From Candidatus Vicinibacter affinis (GTDB taxonomy: Bacteria > Bacteroidota > Bacteroidia > Chitinophagales > Saprospiraceae), in assembly GCA_016714365.1 (NCBI GenBank), contig JADJNH010000005.1, positions 2,580,501-2,644,500 of the forward strand: a DNA stretch of 64,000 nt, in the 5' to 3' direction. The notes beneath the pieces are model-generated. The model worked only from the letters and a program-made list of their open reading frames with translations, had not been told where the DNA came from and did not search any database. Made by a program: the position numbers and the translations under genes. Shown one piece after another: positions 1 through 8,713 of this stretch; positions within the stretch are counted from its first letter, which is position 1; every line of letters starts with the position of its first letter.

Positions 1-1760
1 TTACTTTTTGGTATATCCAAAGACAATTCATAAATAGGATTCACCCAGTGCCAAGGTTTGGCTACCTCCCATTTAATATCCAAAAGATCTTTATTCCCTC
101 TCATCAAATCCAATGGAATGGTATAAAATATGCTTTTTCCATTTTTAAGTTTGATTTCCAAATCTACAGGCATTGGAAAGAGATCCTTTCTCATTAATAT
201 CAGCTTTGAACTCCTCCCTTCACTTTCTATCCCTTCAATGGCGTAATCAATGGTTTTGGTAGTAAAAACCCAATATTCCTTAAACCAATCAAGTTCCAGC
301 CCAGATACTTTTTCCATCGTTCGAAAAAAATCATCCGCGTTAGGATGCTTAAACCTCCATGTAGAATAATAAATTTGTAACGCATTGTTAAAAGTTTGCT
401 CACCCATAATGTATCGCAATTGAAGAAGACAAAGCGCGCCCTTTGTGTAAGAACCCATACCATAAGCCATGTTGGTTGTATAATGATCCGCGTGGGTGGA
501 TAAAGCTTCCTCTCTGCCTGAAGCCACAAATTCTCTGTATCCTTTCATCGTTTCCTGAAAGGATTGCTCTTCAGCTTTAAATCCGGGCAAGAGCCCTTTA
601 GACTTTATATAATTCGAAATTAAGTCTTCCGCATAGGAAGTAAAACCTTCATCCATCCAAGGATAAAGACTCTCATTGGAAGCGAGCAACATTTGATACC
701 AACTGTGCATCCATTCATGGAGGCACACACCGACCAGGCTGTGTAATGGTCGATTTCCCGTGATCAATGTAGCCAATGGATACTCCATTCCGCCATCACC
801 ACCTTGGATAAAAGAATATGACAGGTACGGGTATTCTCCAAAATGCTTTTGTGCATAATCAAGGGCGGTATCCATTATAGCTGGCAAGTCCTTCCAGGAT
901 TTTATGTATGGATTGTCCTTCAAGTAATAAAAATGCAATTGCTTCCCATCCTTACGGGTGTAAATGTCATGAATGTAATCTGGGTCAGCTGCCCAAACAA
1001 AATCATGAACCATCGGTGCATAAAATTGCCAAACTCTTTTTTTTCCGGATCGATTTTGAGAATCTAATGGCCAAACACATTCTTTTGAATTCTGTAGATA
1101 TCCGGTAGCTGCAACACAATATTTTTCATCCAGCTTAATATTTACTGTAAAATCTCCCCAAGGACCATAAAACTCCCTTGCAATATAAGGCGGTGTGTGC
1201 CATCCATGTAGGTCATAGTTACATAATTTTGGATACCATTGTGCCATGGAATAATCTACACCTTCTTTATTATTTCTACCTGTTCGTCTAATTTGTACAG
1301 GTACTTGAGCTTCAAAATTTATCACAATTTTTTCCGAATCCGAAGGCATAATAGGTTCGATCAACGTTACTTCCATTATTGTTCCTTCAACTTTGAAGTT
1401 TAGTGACTTACCTTTCTGTGCAATCCTATTTATCTGGTGGTAACCCATTTCTTCCGCTTTGAGAGTAGCTATCCTACCTCCAATTCTTTTGTCAGGGTCA
1501 ATAATTGTTCGAGAACGAATATCCATATCACTCCCAGGTTGAAATGCATTAAAATATAGATGGTAGTATAATTTTTTTAAAGTATCAGGACTTGTATTAA
1601 ATATCGTCAGCTTCTGGTCGCCTGAGATCATATGAATCTTATCATCAAGACTAATATTCATTAGGTAATTCACTCGCAATTGCCATCGATCAGGTTGACC
1701 ATTTAGCAATTCAGTAACCAAAAAAAAATAAAAAACGAAGAAATGCTTACTCAAGAACAT
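1..1760 (-). CDS. M1 family metallopeptidase (partial, C-terminus beyond window)
   Basis: This is a zinc aminopeptidase-type enzyme, probably exported. The reading frame is open from an ATG at 1760 down to base 1 (586 codons plus 2 bases), so the C-terminus lies outside the window. The N-terminus (MFLSKHFFVFYFFLV) is a short signal peptide. The M1 hallmarks are a GGMEYP substrate-binding motif (the GAMEN equivalent, around 790-808) and the zinc site HEWMH at residues 348-352 (bases 705-719). The third zinc ligand is the E of WMDEGFTSYAED, about 20 residues later. The start overlaps the stop of the upstream CPBP protease gene by 14 bases, which suggests a shared transcript and coupled translation. 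The family assignment is firm. The natural substrate is unknown. Confidence 0.9.
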   Translation of the reverse strand, partial: MFLSKHFFVFYFFLVTELLNGQPDRWQLRVNYLMNISLDDKIHMISGDQKLTIFNTSPDTLKKLYYHLYFNAFQPGSDMDIRSRTIIDPDKRIGGRIATLKAEEMGYHQINRIAQKGKSLNFKVEGTIMEVTLIEPIMPSDSEKIVINFEAQVPVQIRRTGRNNKEGVDYSMAQWYPKLCNYDLHGWHTPPYIAREFYGPWGDFTVNIKLDEKYCVAATGYLQNSKECVWPLDSQNRSGKKRVWQFYAPMVHDFVWAADPDYIHDIYTRKDGKQLHFYYLKDNPYIKSWKDLPAIMDTALDYAQKHFGEYPYLSYSFIQGGDGGMEYPLATLITGNRPLHSLVGVCLHEWMHSWYQMLLASNESLYPWMDEGFTSYAEDLISNYIKSKGLLPGFKAEEQSFQETMKGYREFVASGREEALSTHADHYTTNMAYGMGSYTKGALCLLQLRYIMGEQTFNNALQIYYSTWRFKHPNADDFFRTMEKVSGLELDWFKEYWVFTTKTIDYAIEGIESEGRSSKLILMRKDLFPMPVDLEIKLKNGKSIFYTIPLDLMRGNKDLLDIKWEVAKPWHWVNPIYELSLDIPKS

Positions 1761-2619
1761 TTATTTTATTTTTAGAGAACAAATACTTTATCGGTAAAAA
1801 TTTCAAATAGTATCTGGATATAAAAAAATAGGCTGCCATTATGAAAAGCGACAATAAAACCATGATTTTTCCATCAGGATCTTTGGTCATCCAAAGACAA
1901 TCTGTTTGTAAAATCGCACCTTGATAACCTACTATAACAGCTCCATAAATATTTGTGGCTGCATGTATGCCGATGGCTTGTTCCAGGCCTTGATCAACGA
2001 CTGTGATAAAACCGAGAAACACTGCGGAAATAAAATAGTATCCAAACATTAAACCATAACCAAATTGTTCATTTTCAGGATTTCCGCCATGCATGAATGC
2101 AAAAAAAACTGCACTTACAATCACCGGTAAGTACTTGTTAGAAAATAGAAGGTAAAGTCCCTGCATTACATACCCTCTAAAAAACAATTCTTCAGTCAAA
2201 GACTGAATCAATAATAAACTGAAACTTATACTAACTAAAATGAGAAATGCTGAAAAATCAAATTTAAATTGGTATTCTAGTTTAAAAACAAATGAAGCAA
2301 CAAGTTCAGCAATTCCCATTAAACAAAACCAAACAAAAAAGCTGAAGAAAATTCTTTGAAGTCTAAGTTTTTTGAATGCAGTGAATAAACTTAAAATTGG
2401 TCTTCGGTGTAAATACCTTACACAAAAAATAAGTTCAGCCAAAATAAAACAAAAGGGTAATAATAGGCTAACCAAAGTTTTATTGCGCTCTAAAGGGTCA
2501 ATATAAGTGTATTCAGCAATTAAGAAAGCGCTTAATGTTGCGGCCAGAAAACACAATAAGATAGTTAAAAAGTACACCCACCCAGCATTATTCCCATTTC
2601 GGGCATTTTCTAAAAACAT
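1747..2619 (-). CDS. CPBP family intramembrane metalloprotease (CAAX/Abi type)
   Basis: This is a polytopic membrane protein of the CPBP (CAAX protease / bacteriocin-processing) family, about 290 residues with roughly eight hydrophobic segments. The three catalytic motifs are visible: EELFFRG (E143, E144), FAFMHGG (H177) and HAATN (H219, N223). I start it at the ATG at 2617-2619 (MFLENARNG) rather than the ATG at 2661. A perfect Bacteroidota -7 box (TACTTTTG, read on the minus strand from 2649-2656) lies inside the longer reading, and family members commonly begin with a short segment like this. Its last 14 bases overlap the start of the M1 peptidase. In bacteria these proteins process peptides or membrane substrates; which one here cannot be told. 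Confidence 0.87.
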   Translation of the reverse strand: MFLENARNGNNAGWVYFLTILLCFLAATLSAFLIAEYTYIDPLERNKTLVSLLLPFCFILAELIFCVRYLHRRPILSLFTAFKKLRLQRIFFSFFVWFCLMGIAELVASFVFKLEYQFKFDFSAFLILVSISFSLLLIQSLTEELFFRGYVMQGLYLLFSNKYLPVIVSAVFFAFMHGGNPENEQFGYGLMFGYYFISAVFLGFITVVDQGLEQAIGIHAATNIYGAVIVGYQGAILQTDCLWMTKDPDGKIMVLLSLFIMAAYFFISRYYLKFLPIKYLFSKNKINVLE

Positions 2620-2719
2620 ATTATCCTTTGTCGTTATCTTTGTTGTTGCAAAAGTATTCATTTGGAATGAATGACTTCGAAATACATAATAAGATTAATT
2701 TTGCTTCTAAATCTTCAAC

Positions 2720-3271
2720 ATGTCAAAAAAGGAATGGATTCTAATATTTGGAATAACAACTAGCCTTATCGTTTCCAGATTAATCCCTCATGCTCCTAAT
2801 TTTACCTCCTCTTTAGCAGGCTTTTTATTCGGTGCGGTTGTAATTAGAAAGAATATTGCAGGCTTGGTCTTACTCTTCGGTTACTTTTTGGCAGACCTGG
2901 TTATAAACAATATGGTATATCCTTCAGATACTATCCAATGGTTGTCTTCTGGTTTTGAATGGTTTTTCACCTCTTTCCTGATCATTTTTTTTGCCAATAA
3001 GCTATTTACTGCCTATGGGTATAATCCAACAAAAATTATCGGTTTGAGTATCATGAGCTCATTAATTTTCTTTGTTTTCTCCAATTTCGCAGTATGGGTC
3101 GGTTCTATTTTATACTCCTCTGATCTGGCTGGTTTAAGTGCCTGTTTTATAGCTGCAATCCCATTTTTTATGAATGAATTGGCAGGTACTTTATTCTATT
3201 CATGTATGTTTTTTGGAGTTTATTGGATCTATGAATACAAACAACTCAAATCCGCAAAAGTCATTGTCTGA
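2720..3271 (+). CDS. DUF6580-like integral membrane protein
   Basis: This is a 183-residue membrane protein with about five hydrophobic helices. The N-terminal RLIPHAPNFTSSLAG segment resembles the R-x-x-PHPPNF signature of DUF6580 proteins, which have no established biochemical role but resemble small substrate-binding components of transport systems. A -7 box TAATTTTG lies at 2696-2703, just before the ATG, and I see no clear -33 element. The last 41 bases overlap the next gene in another frame, so the two are probably co-transcribed. The DUF assignment is from memory of the motif and is moderately sure. The existence of the gene is sure. Confidence 0.75.
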   Translation: MSKKEWILIFGITTSLIVSRLIPHAPNFTSSLAGFLFGAVVIRKNIAGLVLLFGYFLADLVINNMVYPSDTIQWLSSGFEWFFTSFLIIFFANKLFTAYGYNPTKIIGLSIMSSLIFFVFSNFAVWVGSILYSSDLAGLSACFIAAIPFFMNELAGTLFYSCMFFGVYWIYEYKQLKSAKVIV

Positions 3272-3416
3272 TCCGGAATCTAAATGCAGTGACATCTGTG
3301 AAGACTATTATCTTGAGAACGGATTTGTGGTTTTTACTGCTGTTTACCATTTAAGGAGAGGTTATTGTTGTCGATCCGGCTGCAGACATTGTCCCTATAA
3401 TACTGGGAAGGACTAA
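3231..3416 (+). CDS. DUF5522-like small cysteine-rich protein
   Basis: This is a 61-residue protein beginning MNTNNSNPQKS. Its C-terminal half, YYLENGFVVFTAVYHLRRG followed by YCCRSGCRHCPY, matches the DUF5522 pattern of a short aromatic stretch followed by a CC-x3-C-x2-C cluster. The cysteines suggest a bound metal, which is inference. An earlier ATG at 3174 is in frame but would put 19 unrelated residues deep inside the upstream gene, so 3231 is preferred. The start lies 41 bases inside the DUF6580 gene, which implies translational coupling. No function is known. Confidence 0.8.
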   Translation: MNTNNSNPQKSLSDPESKCSDICEDYYLENGFVVFTAVYHLRRGYCCRSGCRHCPYNTGKD

Positions 3417-3422
3417 TTGCTA

Positions 3423-3971
3423 TCATTTCTCCGGAATCCAGGGTTTTTCGCTAATTCCTTCTTGTTGAGCAATATATCTTGACAATGTGAAAAAATAATC
3501 AGATAAACGATTTAAATATATTACTAAATCAAGATTGACTGTTTCCAAATGGTTCAAACTTACCAGTCTGCGTTCTGCCCTTCTACATATTGTGCGACAA
3601 ACATGAGCCATTGCAATTCCTTTAGACCCGCCCGGTAAAACAAAGAATTTGAGTGGTTCAAGAAAAGTGTCCATCATATCTATCTCCAATTCAACCATTT
3701 TGATGGCTTCGACTTTGAACGGAGGAAGCTTTAAGTTACTTTTACCTGGATCGGCAGCCACTAAAGAACCTAGTACAAATAACTCATTTTGAACTATTTG
3801 TAAAAATTTTAAAGATTTTTCCTGATTAATATAACACATCAATAGCCCAATATTTGAATTTAGCTCATCTACTGTTCCATAAGCTTCTACCCTTACATCA
3901 TCCTTGGGCACTCTCTTGCCACCGAATAATGAGGTTTCGCCTTTATCACCTGTTTTAGTGTAAATTTTCAT
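3423..3971 (-). CDS. Cob(I)yrinic acid a,c-diamide adenosyltransferase, PduO type
   Basis: The enzyme transfers the 5'-deoxyadenosyl group of ATP to cob(I)alamin, giving adenosylcobalamin in the cytoplasm. The 182 residues are full length for the PduO family. The N-terminal signature KIYTKTGDKGETSLFGG binds ATP, followed by R-V-x-AYGTVDELNS. The C-terminal CRTICRRAERR helix carries the arginines typical of the active site. It lies 23 bases downstream of the ABC ATPase gene on the same strand, probably as the second gene of that operon, and converges on the DUF5522 gene. No B12 biosynthesis genes are nearby, so the cobamide is probably salvaged. Confidence 0.93.
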   Translation of the reverse strand: MKIYTKTGDKGETSLFGGKRVPKDDVRVEAYGTVDELNSNIGLLMCYINQEKSLKFLQIVQNELFVLGSLVAADPGKSNLKLPPFKVEAIKMVELEIDMMDTFLEPLKFFVLPGGSKGIAMAHVCRTICRRAERRLVSLNHLETVNLDLVIYLNRLSDYFFTLSRYIAQQEGISEKPWIPEK

Positions 3972-3994
3972 CGGACATGAATTTTAATGTGTCG

Positions 3995-4678
3995 TTATTG
4001 ACTAGTATCACTTTCTATCATTCCATCTTTAAGTCTTACCACCCTTTTAGCAAATTTGGCTATATCTGGTTCATGAGTGACAAGTATGATGGTATTCCCT
4101 TTCATGTGGATTTCTTCCAAAATATTCATAATTTCAAGGGAGGTCTTTGAATCAAGATTTCCTGTCGGTTCATCTGCAAGGATAATGGCAGGATTATTTA
4201 CAAGCGCTCTTGCAATAGCAACTCTTTGTCGTTGTCCGCCTGAAAGCTCATTTGGTTTGTGGGTCATTCTGTCTATAAGACCCACATCTTCCAGCACTTG
4301 TTTTGCTCTTAGCTGTCTATCCTCCTTATTCAGACCTGCATAAATCAAAGGAAGAGCGACATTTTCCAAAGCACTCATTCTAGGTAAAAGATTAAATGTC
4401 TGAAAAACAAATCCAATTTCTTTATTTCGGACCTCAGCCAATTCACCATCGGTCATCTTACTCACATCAACCCCATGCAAAATATATTCTCCAGAGGTAG
4501 GACTGTCGAGACATCCTATAAGATTCATTAAAGTAGACTTGCCACTTCCTGATGGTCCCATCAAAGCCAAATACTCGTTTTTATTCACTTTTAGGTTAAT
4601 ACCCTTTAAGGCATCAATTATTTCAGACCCCATCATATACCTTTTACCAATATTCCTCAACTCAATGATCTCTTCCAT
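3995..4678 (-). CDS. ABC transporter ATP-binding protein, LolD/MacB type
   Basis: This is a 227-residue nucleotide-binding subunit. It has Walker A GPSGSGKST (41-49), a Q-loop in FVFQTFNLLPRMSALENV, the signature LSGGQRQRVAIARAL (about 143-157), Walker B IILADEPTGNLDS and the H-loop in ILVTHEPD. The LLPRMSALENV segment and length place it with the MacB/LolD group, which power mechanotransmission exporters or lipoprotein release. The permease partner is not in the window. A -7 box (TACTTTTG on the minus strand, 4697-4704) sits just upstream of the ATG. The cobalamin adenosyltransferase follows in the same direction. Confidence 0.92.
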   Translation of the reverse strand: MEEIIELRNIGKRYMMGSEIIDALKGINLKVNKNEYLALMGPSGSGKSTLMNLIGCLDSPTSGEYILHGVDVSKMTDGELAEVRNKEIGFVFQTFNLLPRMSALENVALPLIYAGLNKEDRQLRAKQVLEDVGLIDRMTHKPNELSGGQRQRVAIARALVNNPAIILADEPTGNLDSKTSLEIMNILEEIHMKGNTIILVTHEPDIAKFAKRVVRLKDGMIESDTSQ

Positions 4679-4782
4679 TTTTATGCCTTGCTAATTCAAA
4701 AGTAAAATTAATGGATTCACTAATAATATGTAGATTATTTGGATATTTGACTTGATTTGATCGCCAGAACCTTGAATATCCA

Positions 4783-5430
4783 ATGACAGAAAACAAAACC
4801 CCTATCCTAAAGCATATTGGCATTGCTGGAAATATAGGTGCCGGCAAGACCAGCCTAAGCGAGGCTTTAGGCAAGCAGTTCAATTGGGATGTGCATTATG
4901 AAGATGCCAATACCAACCCATATTTGAATGATTTTTATTATGATATGGAACGCTGGTCCTTTAATCTTCAAATCTATTTTTTAAATTCTCGTTTTCAACA
5001 GCTGATACAAATACATTCAGGAGATAAATCTGTCATCCAAGATCGCACAATTTATGAGGATGCCTATATATTTGCTCCCAATCTTCATGAAATGGGACTT
5101 ATGAACGCCCGTGATTATGAAAACTACTTTACTTTATTCCAAATCATGATGAGCACAATAAAGCCACCTGATTTGATGATTTATATAAAAGCTTCCATCC
5201 CTACCTTAGTAAATCACATTCAATCCAGGGGTCGGGAATATGAAGGAAACATGAGTTTAGACTATCTCAAAAAACTTAACTTTCGGTATGACCAATGGAT
5301 TGAAAAATATGATCAAAGTCCCTTGCTGATTGTCGATGCAGATAAGCTTGATTTCATTAACAGACCCGAAGACATGGGAACCATTTTTGAGATGGTAGGA
5401 AGCCAAACCGGTGGATTGTTTTTACCATAA
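4783..5430 (+). CDS. Deoxynucleoside kinase (dNK / dGK-dAK family)
   Basis: This kinase phosphorylates deoxynucleosides to their 5'-monophosphates in salvage. It has 215 residues. The P-loop GNIGAGKTS spans about 16-24, and the DRT motif of the family is in QDRTIYEDA (residues 87-89), followed by the acidic ERW segment and a LID-like RGREYEG. The preferred base (dA, dG or dC) cannot be read with confidence. It is followed almost directly by the futalosine hydrolase gene, in which deoxyadenosine-like chemistry also occurs, so joint transcription is likely. The divergent ABC gene starts 104 bases upstream. Confidence 0.9.
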   Translation: MTENKTPILKHIGIAGNIGAGKTSLSEALGKQFNWDVHYEDANTNPYLNDFYYDMERWSFNLQIYFLNSRFQQLIQIHSGDKSVIQDRTIYEDAYIFAPNLHEMGLMNARDYENYFTLFQIMMSTIKPPDLMIYIKASIPTLVNHIQSRGREYEGNMSLDYLKKLNFRYDQWIEKYDQSPLLIVDADKLDFINRPEDMGTIFEMVGSQTGGLFLP

Positions 5431-5443
5431 ATCAACAATCGCT

Positions 5444-6112
5444 TTGAATATACTTTTATTATCTGCAACGGTTTTTGAAATCCTCCCGACACTTCAGTTT
5501 TTAGAAAAACAAAACGAATTAGCTTCCCTGTCGGAATTTTCATATCGGTCAAATCGCATTTTCACGCTGGTTGGCGGTGTAGGCAGTCCTATGATGTCAT
5601 TTGCTTTGGGCCGGGCAGAGCTCAAAAACATCCACTTAGTAGTCCATGCAGGCTTAGCAGGGTCATTCAATAAAGAATATGAGCTTGGTTCTTTAGTAGA
5701 AGTAATTGCGGAATGCTGGGCAGATTTGGGGGCTGAAGAACAAGATGGTAGCTTTTCTGATTTGTTTCAATTGAGATTACTAGATGCCGGGCAATATCCC
5801 TTTGAGGACGGATGGATTAAAACAAAGGACTCCCCCATCACTCTTGACATCCCAAAGGTTAAAGGCCTGACTGTTAATACTGTGAGCGGTGAAGCCGAAA
5901 ATATTTCGAGAATTAAATCGAGATTTAAAGCGGATGTGGAAAGCATGGAAGGTGCTGCTGTATTTTACGGTTGCAGAATGAGAGACATCCCTTTTATTTC
6001 AATCAGAAGTATTTCGAATTATGTCGAACCAAGGGACAAATCAAAATGGAGAATTCCCGAATCCATCTCTCAATTAAATAATAAAATTCTAGAAATTATT
6101 GGAACGATTTAA
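5444..6112 (+). CDS. mqnB: Futalosine hydrolase MqnB
   Basis: The enzyme splits futalosine into dehypoxanthinyl futalosine and hypoxanthine, a step of the futalosine route to menaquinone. It belongs to the nucleoside phosphorylase/hydrolase fold. Visible elements are GVGSPMMSFALG, HAGLAGSF, the catalytic-region motif VESMEGAAVFYGC and the closing RSISNYVEPRDKSKW. I chose the TTG at 5444 (NILLLSATVFEI), which begins where family members begin. A GTG at 5411 would add 11 residues and overlap the kinase gene. About 222 residues, normal length. The gene implies that this organism makes menaquinone by the futalosine pathway. Confidence 0.88.
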   Translation: MNILLLSATVFEILPTLQFLEKQNELASLSEFSYRSNRIFTLVGGVGSPMMSFALGRAELKNIHLVVHAGLAGSFNKEYELGSLVEVIAECWADLGAEEQDGSFSDLFQLRLLDAGQYPFEDGWIKTKDSPITLDIPKVKGLTVNTVSGEAENISRIKSRFKADVESMEGAAVFYGCRMRDIPFISIRSISNYVEPRDKSKWRIPESISQLNNKILEIIGTI

Positions 6113-6130
6113 GTCCAAATGATTAATGGA

Positions 6131-6421
6131 TTAACGAAAATTGAGCTCAAGAATTAAATCTTCCTTCAAATGCTCATTTAGCTTATCAAGAATTTGTTTT
6201 TTGTTCATTGATAAATCAGCCCTGAGGTTAGAGGAATTCACATAAATGCTAAGGATTTTATTCCTGTAGATTATTTTTTCTGTATAACCATTTGACAAAC
6301 TTCCAAAAAGTTCAAACCAAATATTTTCAATGCGTTTCTGAATCAATTTATTTTTAAATAGTTCCTGATTGGCAAAGTCACCTAATACATCTGCCAGTTT
6401 CTGATCGTTAGTCCGTTTCAT
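6131..6421 (-). CDS. DUF721 (DciA-like) protein
   Basis: This is a 96-residue basic protein with the DUF721 pattern: an N-terminal helix, RIENIWFELFGSLSNGYTEK, then a hydrophobic segment with LRADLSMNKKQILDKLNE. DUF721 proteins include the DciA-type replicative helicase loaders, and short Bacteroidota forms sit beside recF as here. Its start overlaps the recF stop by 14 bases, so they form one operon. Whether this short version loads DnaB is inference. It converges with mqnB. Confidence 0.82.
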   Translation of the reverse strand: MKRTNDQKLADVLGDFANQELFKNKLIQKRIENIWFELFGSLSNGYTEKIIYRNKILSIYVNSSNLRADLSMNKKQILDKLNEHLKEDLILELNFR

Positions 6422-7517
6422 AAGGCGCTAAATTACCATCGTTGAGATAAACAATGTTTGATTTTGAATTTATTTTGGATGCTAAATTTTTGGCGCGCTC
6501 TGGATGGTTATCTGTAATAAAACATTGGTCAATTTGTTCCTCAATCAAGACATCCAAGAGCGACTCAATCCTTGATGAATCAAGTTTTGCAAAAAGGTCG
6601 TCGAGCAACATCACTGGCTTTTTACCAGAATATTTATAAAGATACCGATATTGGGCCAATCTGAGTGCAAGCAACAAAGTTTTAATTTGTCCCTGTGACC
6701 CATATTCCTTTAATTTTTTTTCATTAAAGAAAGGTATCAATTGGTCTTTATGAATTCCAGAATGTGTTCTGGCCAACAATAGATCCTTAGGATATTCTCT
6801 TTGCCACTTGGAAATCAAATCTTCAGCCGCATCAGAAGTGTACTCCATGTATGAATTTTGTAAACCTTTACTGATTTTTAATGAAAATTGATCGAGCAAA
6901 GGATTCAACTGCACTAGAAAATCCCTACGCTTTTCATATATGTATTTTGCAGAAAGATTCATTCCCTGATGATAACTATCCAGAAGATGGTAGTCTGTAT
7001 GTTGAGAACTTTTCGCAAGCTTTAAAGAAGCATTTCTTTGCTTTAGAAGTCGATTATACTGAAGAAGATGCATTAGATACTGATGATCCACCTGGATTAA
7101 AGTCTGGTTGATAAACTTCCTTCGATCTTCAGAATCATGGATAAAAGTAAAAATGTCATCCGGCACTACCATTACTACCGGTATTTTCCCAACATGATCC
7201 GAAGCCTTTAAGTATTTTTTTAGATCCCACTCTACTTCTTTCAACTTGTTTTCGGCCATTTTTACAACCAGAAAATGTGTTTCAACCTCATCCTGCCAAG
7301 TGGCTTCCATTCTAAAAAAATCTTTTCCGTTTAAAATCATTTGCCCATCATTAGAGTTGAAAAAACTCTTTGTCATACAGGAATAATAAATGGCATCCAG
7401 AATGTTGGTTTTTCCTGCTCCATTGGGTCCAATTATAAAATTAATGCCATCCTGCCATGGGTAGGACAAATTTTTAAAATTTTTGAATTGAATTAAATTG
7501 AGATTCGTAAGGATCAT
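6408..7517 (-). CDS. recF: DNA replication/repair protein RecF
   Basis: RecF is an SMC-like ATPase that helps load RecA at gapped DNA with RecO and RecR. The 369 residues contain Walker A GPNGAGKTN (30-38), a signature GSQGQIKTLLLALRLAQ and Walker B KKPVMLLDDLFAKLD. I start it at the ATG at 7515-7517 (MILTNLNLIQFKNF), which matches the usual RecF N-terminus. The longer in-frame reading from 7583 would run through the divergent pdhA promoter. The DUF721 gene follows in the same operon. dnaA and dnaN are not in the window. Confidence 0.95.
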   Translation of the reverse strand: MILTNLNLIQFKNFKNLSYPWQDGINFIIGPNGAGKTNILDAIYYSCMTKSFFNSNDGQMILNGKDFFRMEATWQDEVETHFLVVKMAENKLKEVEWDLKKYLKASDHVGKIPVVMVVPDDIFTFIHDSEDRRKFINQTLIQVDHQYLMHLLQYNRLLKQRNASLKLAKSSQHTDYHLLDSYHQGMNLSAKYIYEKRRDFLVQLNPLLDQFSLKISKGLQNSYMEYTSDAAEDLISKWQREYPKDLLLARTHSGIHKDQLIPFFNEKKLKEYGSQGQIKTLLLALRLAQYRYLYKYSGKKPVMLLDDLFAKLDSSRIESLLDVLIEEQIDQCFITDNHPERAKNLASKINSKSNIVYLNDGNLAPYETD

Positions 7518-7534
7518 GAAGATGCTAAAAAGCG

Positions 7535-7565
7535 TTGCGAAGTTAAGCTTAAAGCCGTATTTTTG
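7535..7565 (+). promoter_or_regulatory. Bacteroidota-type promoter for pdhA
   Basis: A TTG (-33) at 7535-7537 and TATTTTTG (-7, fitting TAnnTTTG) at 7558-7565 are separated by 20 bases. The pdhA ATG is 17 bases downstream. The element lies in the 64-base gap between the divergent recF and pdhA starts. Confidence 0.7.
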
Positions 7566-7581
7566 CATCAAATTTGGATCC

Positions 7582-8625
7582 ATGGCCGATACCTTGACTA
7601 AAAAAAATGCTCCTTCGAATTCAAAAGAAGCAAAAAAAATAACCTACGATAAGAAGACCTGGCTACTTTGGTATGAGACCATGGTCCGTGTACGTAAGTT
7701 CGAAGAACGTACATTGATGATGTATTCTCAACAAAAAATAAGGGGCTTTTGCCATGTTTATATTGGTCAGGAGGCTATTGCAGCTGGCTTGGTAACGGGA
7801 ATTAAAAAGGAGGATGCCTTGGTGACCGGTTATCGCCAGCACGGTTTGGCTTTGTGCAGAGGATTATCAAGTAGTTCCTGCATGGCTGAATTGTTTGGCA
7901 AATCAGGAGGATGTGTAAAAGGTAAGGGTGGGTCCATGCATTTCTTTTCGAGGGAACACCGATTTTTTGGAGGGAATGGCATCGTAGGTGCCCAAATTCC
8001 AATTGGGACTGGCATCGCCTTTGCAGAAAAATACAGAGACTCTGGTCTACTATGTGTAACCATGTTTGGAGACGGTGCTGCTCGACAAGGGGCTCTTTAT
8101 GAAGCCTTTAATATGGCTATGACCTGGAAGTTGCCGGTAATTTACATTGTGGAAAATAATGGTTATGCAATGGGGACCAGTGTGGAGCGGACCAGTAATG
8201 TAAGTGAGCTGTATAAAATTGGATCAGCATTTGACATGCCTTCGGAGCAGGTAAATGGAATGGATCCTGTCGCTGTTCATGAAGCCCTAGCTAAGGCAGC
8301 ATCCCATTGTAGAAAAGGAAACGGCCCTTATTTTTTAGAAATTAAGACTTACAGATATAGAGGCCATTCCGTTTCTGATCCAGGAAATTATCGATCCAAA
8401 GAAGAGGTAGAACACTACAAAACGCTAGATCCAATCATAGTAACTGAACAGAGGATTTTAAGTGAAAAAATCGCTTCCCAGGCAGAACTTGATAAAATTC
8501 AAGAAGATATCAGGTTAGAAATTGATGAAGCTATAAAATTTGCTGAGGAATCACCTTTTCCACTGCCTGAAGCCTTGTATGATGACAATTATGTACAAAA
8601 GGACTACCCTTTTCTCATAGATTGA
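7582..8625 (+). CDS. pdhA: Pyruvate dehydrogenase (acetyl-transferring) E1 component, alpha subunit
   Basis: This is the thiamine-diphosphate subunit that decarboxylates pyruvate and passes the acetyl group to the E2 lipoyl domain. It has 347 residues. The thiamine-diphosphate motif runs from GDG (163-165) to ENNG (191-194). Other signatures are YRQHGLALCRG, GKGGSMHFF, and the phosphorylation-loop-like RYRGHSVSDPGNYR. The start is the ATG at 7582 (MADTLTKKNA), just after a good promoter. An in-frame upstream reading to 7498 lies in the recF promoter region. The beta subunit and E2 are not adjacent, so the complex is encoded elsewhere. A branched-chain 2-oxoacid E1 is possible but the overall sequence fits PdhA better. 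Confidence 0.92.
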   Translation: MADTLTKKNAPSNSKEAKKITYDKKTWLLWYETMVRVRKFEERTLMMYSQQKIRGFCHVYIGQEAIAAGLVTGIKKEDALVTGYRQHGLALCRGLSSSSCMAELFGKSGGCVKGKGGSMHFFSREHRFFGGNGIVGAQIPIGTGIAFAEKYRDSGLLCVTMFGDGAARQGALYEAFNMAMTWKLPVIYIVENNGYAMGTSVERTSNVSELYKIGSAFDMPSEQVNGMDPVAVHEALAKAASHCRKGNGPYFLEIKTYRYRGHSVSDPGNYRSKEEVEHYKTLDPIIVTEQRILSEKIASQAELDKIQEDIRLEIDEAIKFAEESPFPLPEALYDDNYVQKDYPFLID

Positions 8626-8713
8626 ACGACAATAGTTTATTAAATTTATCCTGATTTACTGAGTTATATTGTCAAGCCGTATTATTTTTGCAAAGTTTTT
8701 GTAAAAAATAGCC

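Noticed and set aside
1..1760. Possible pseudogene, because no complete frame ends in the first 1.7 kb
   Set aside because: Reading the minus strand shows one open frame from 1760 to the window edge with all M1 motifs. It is cut by the window, not broken.
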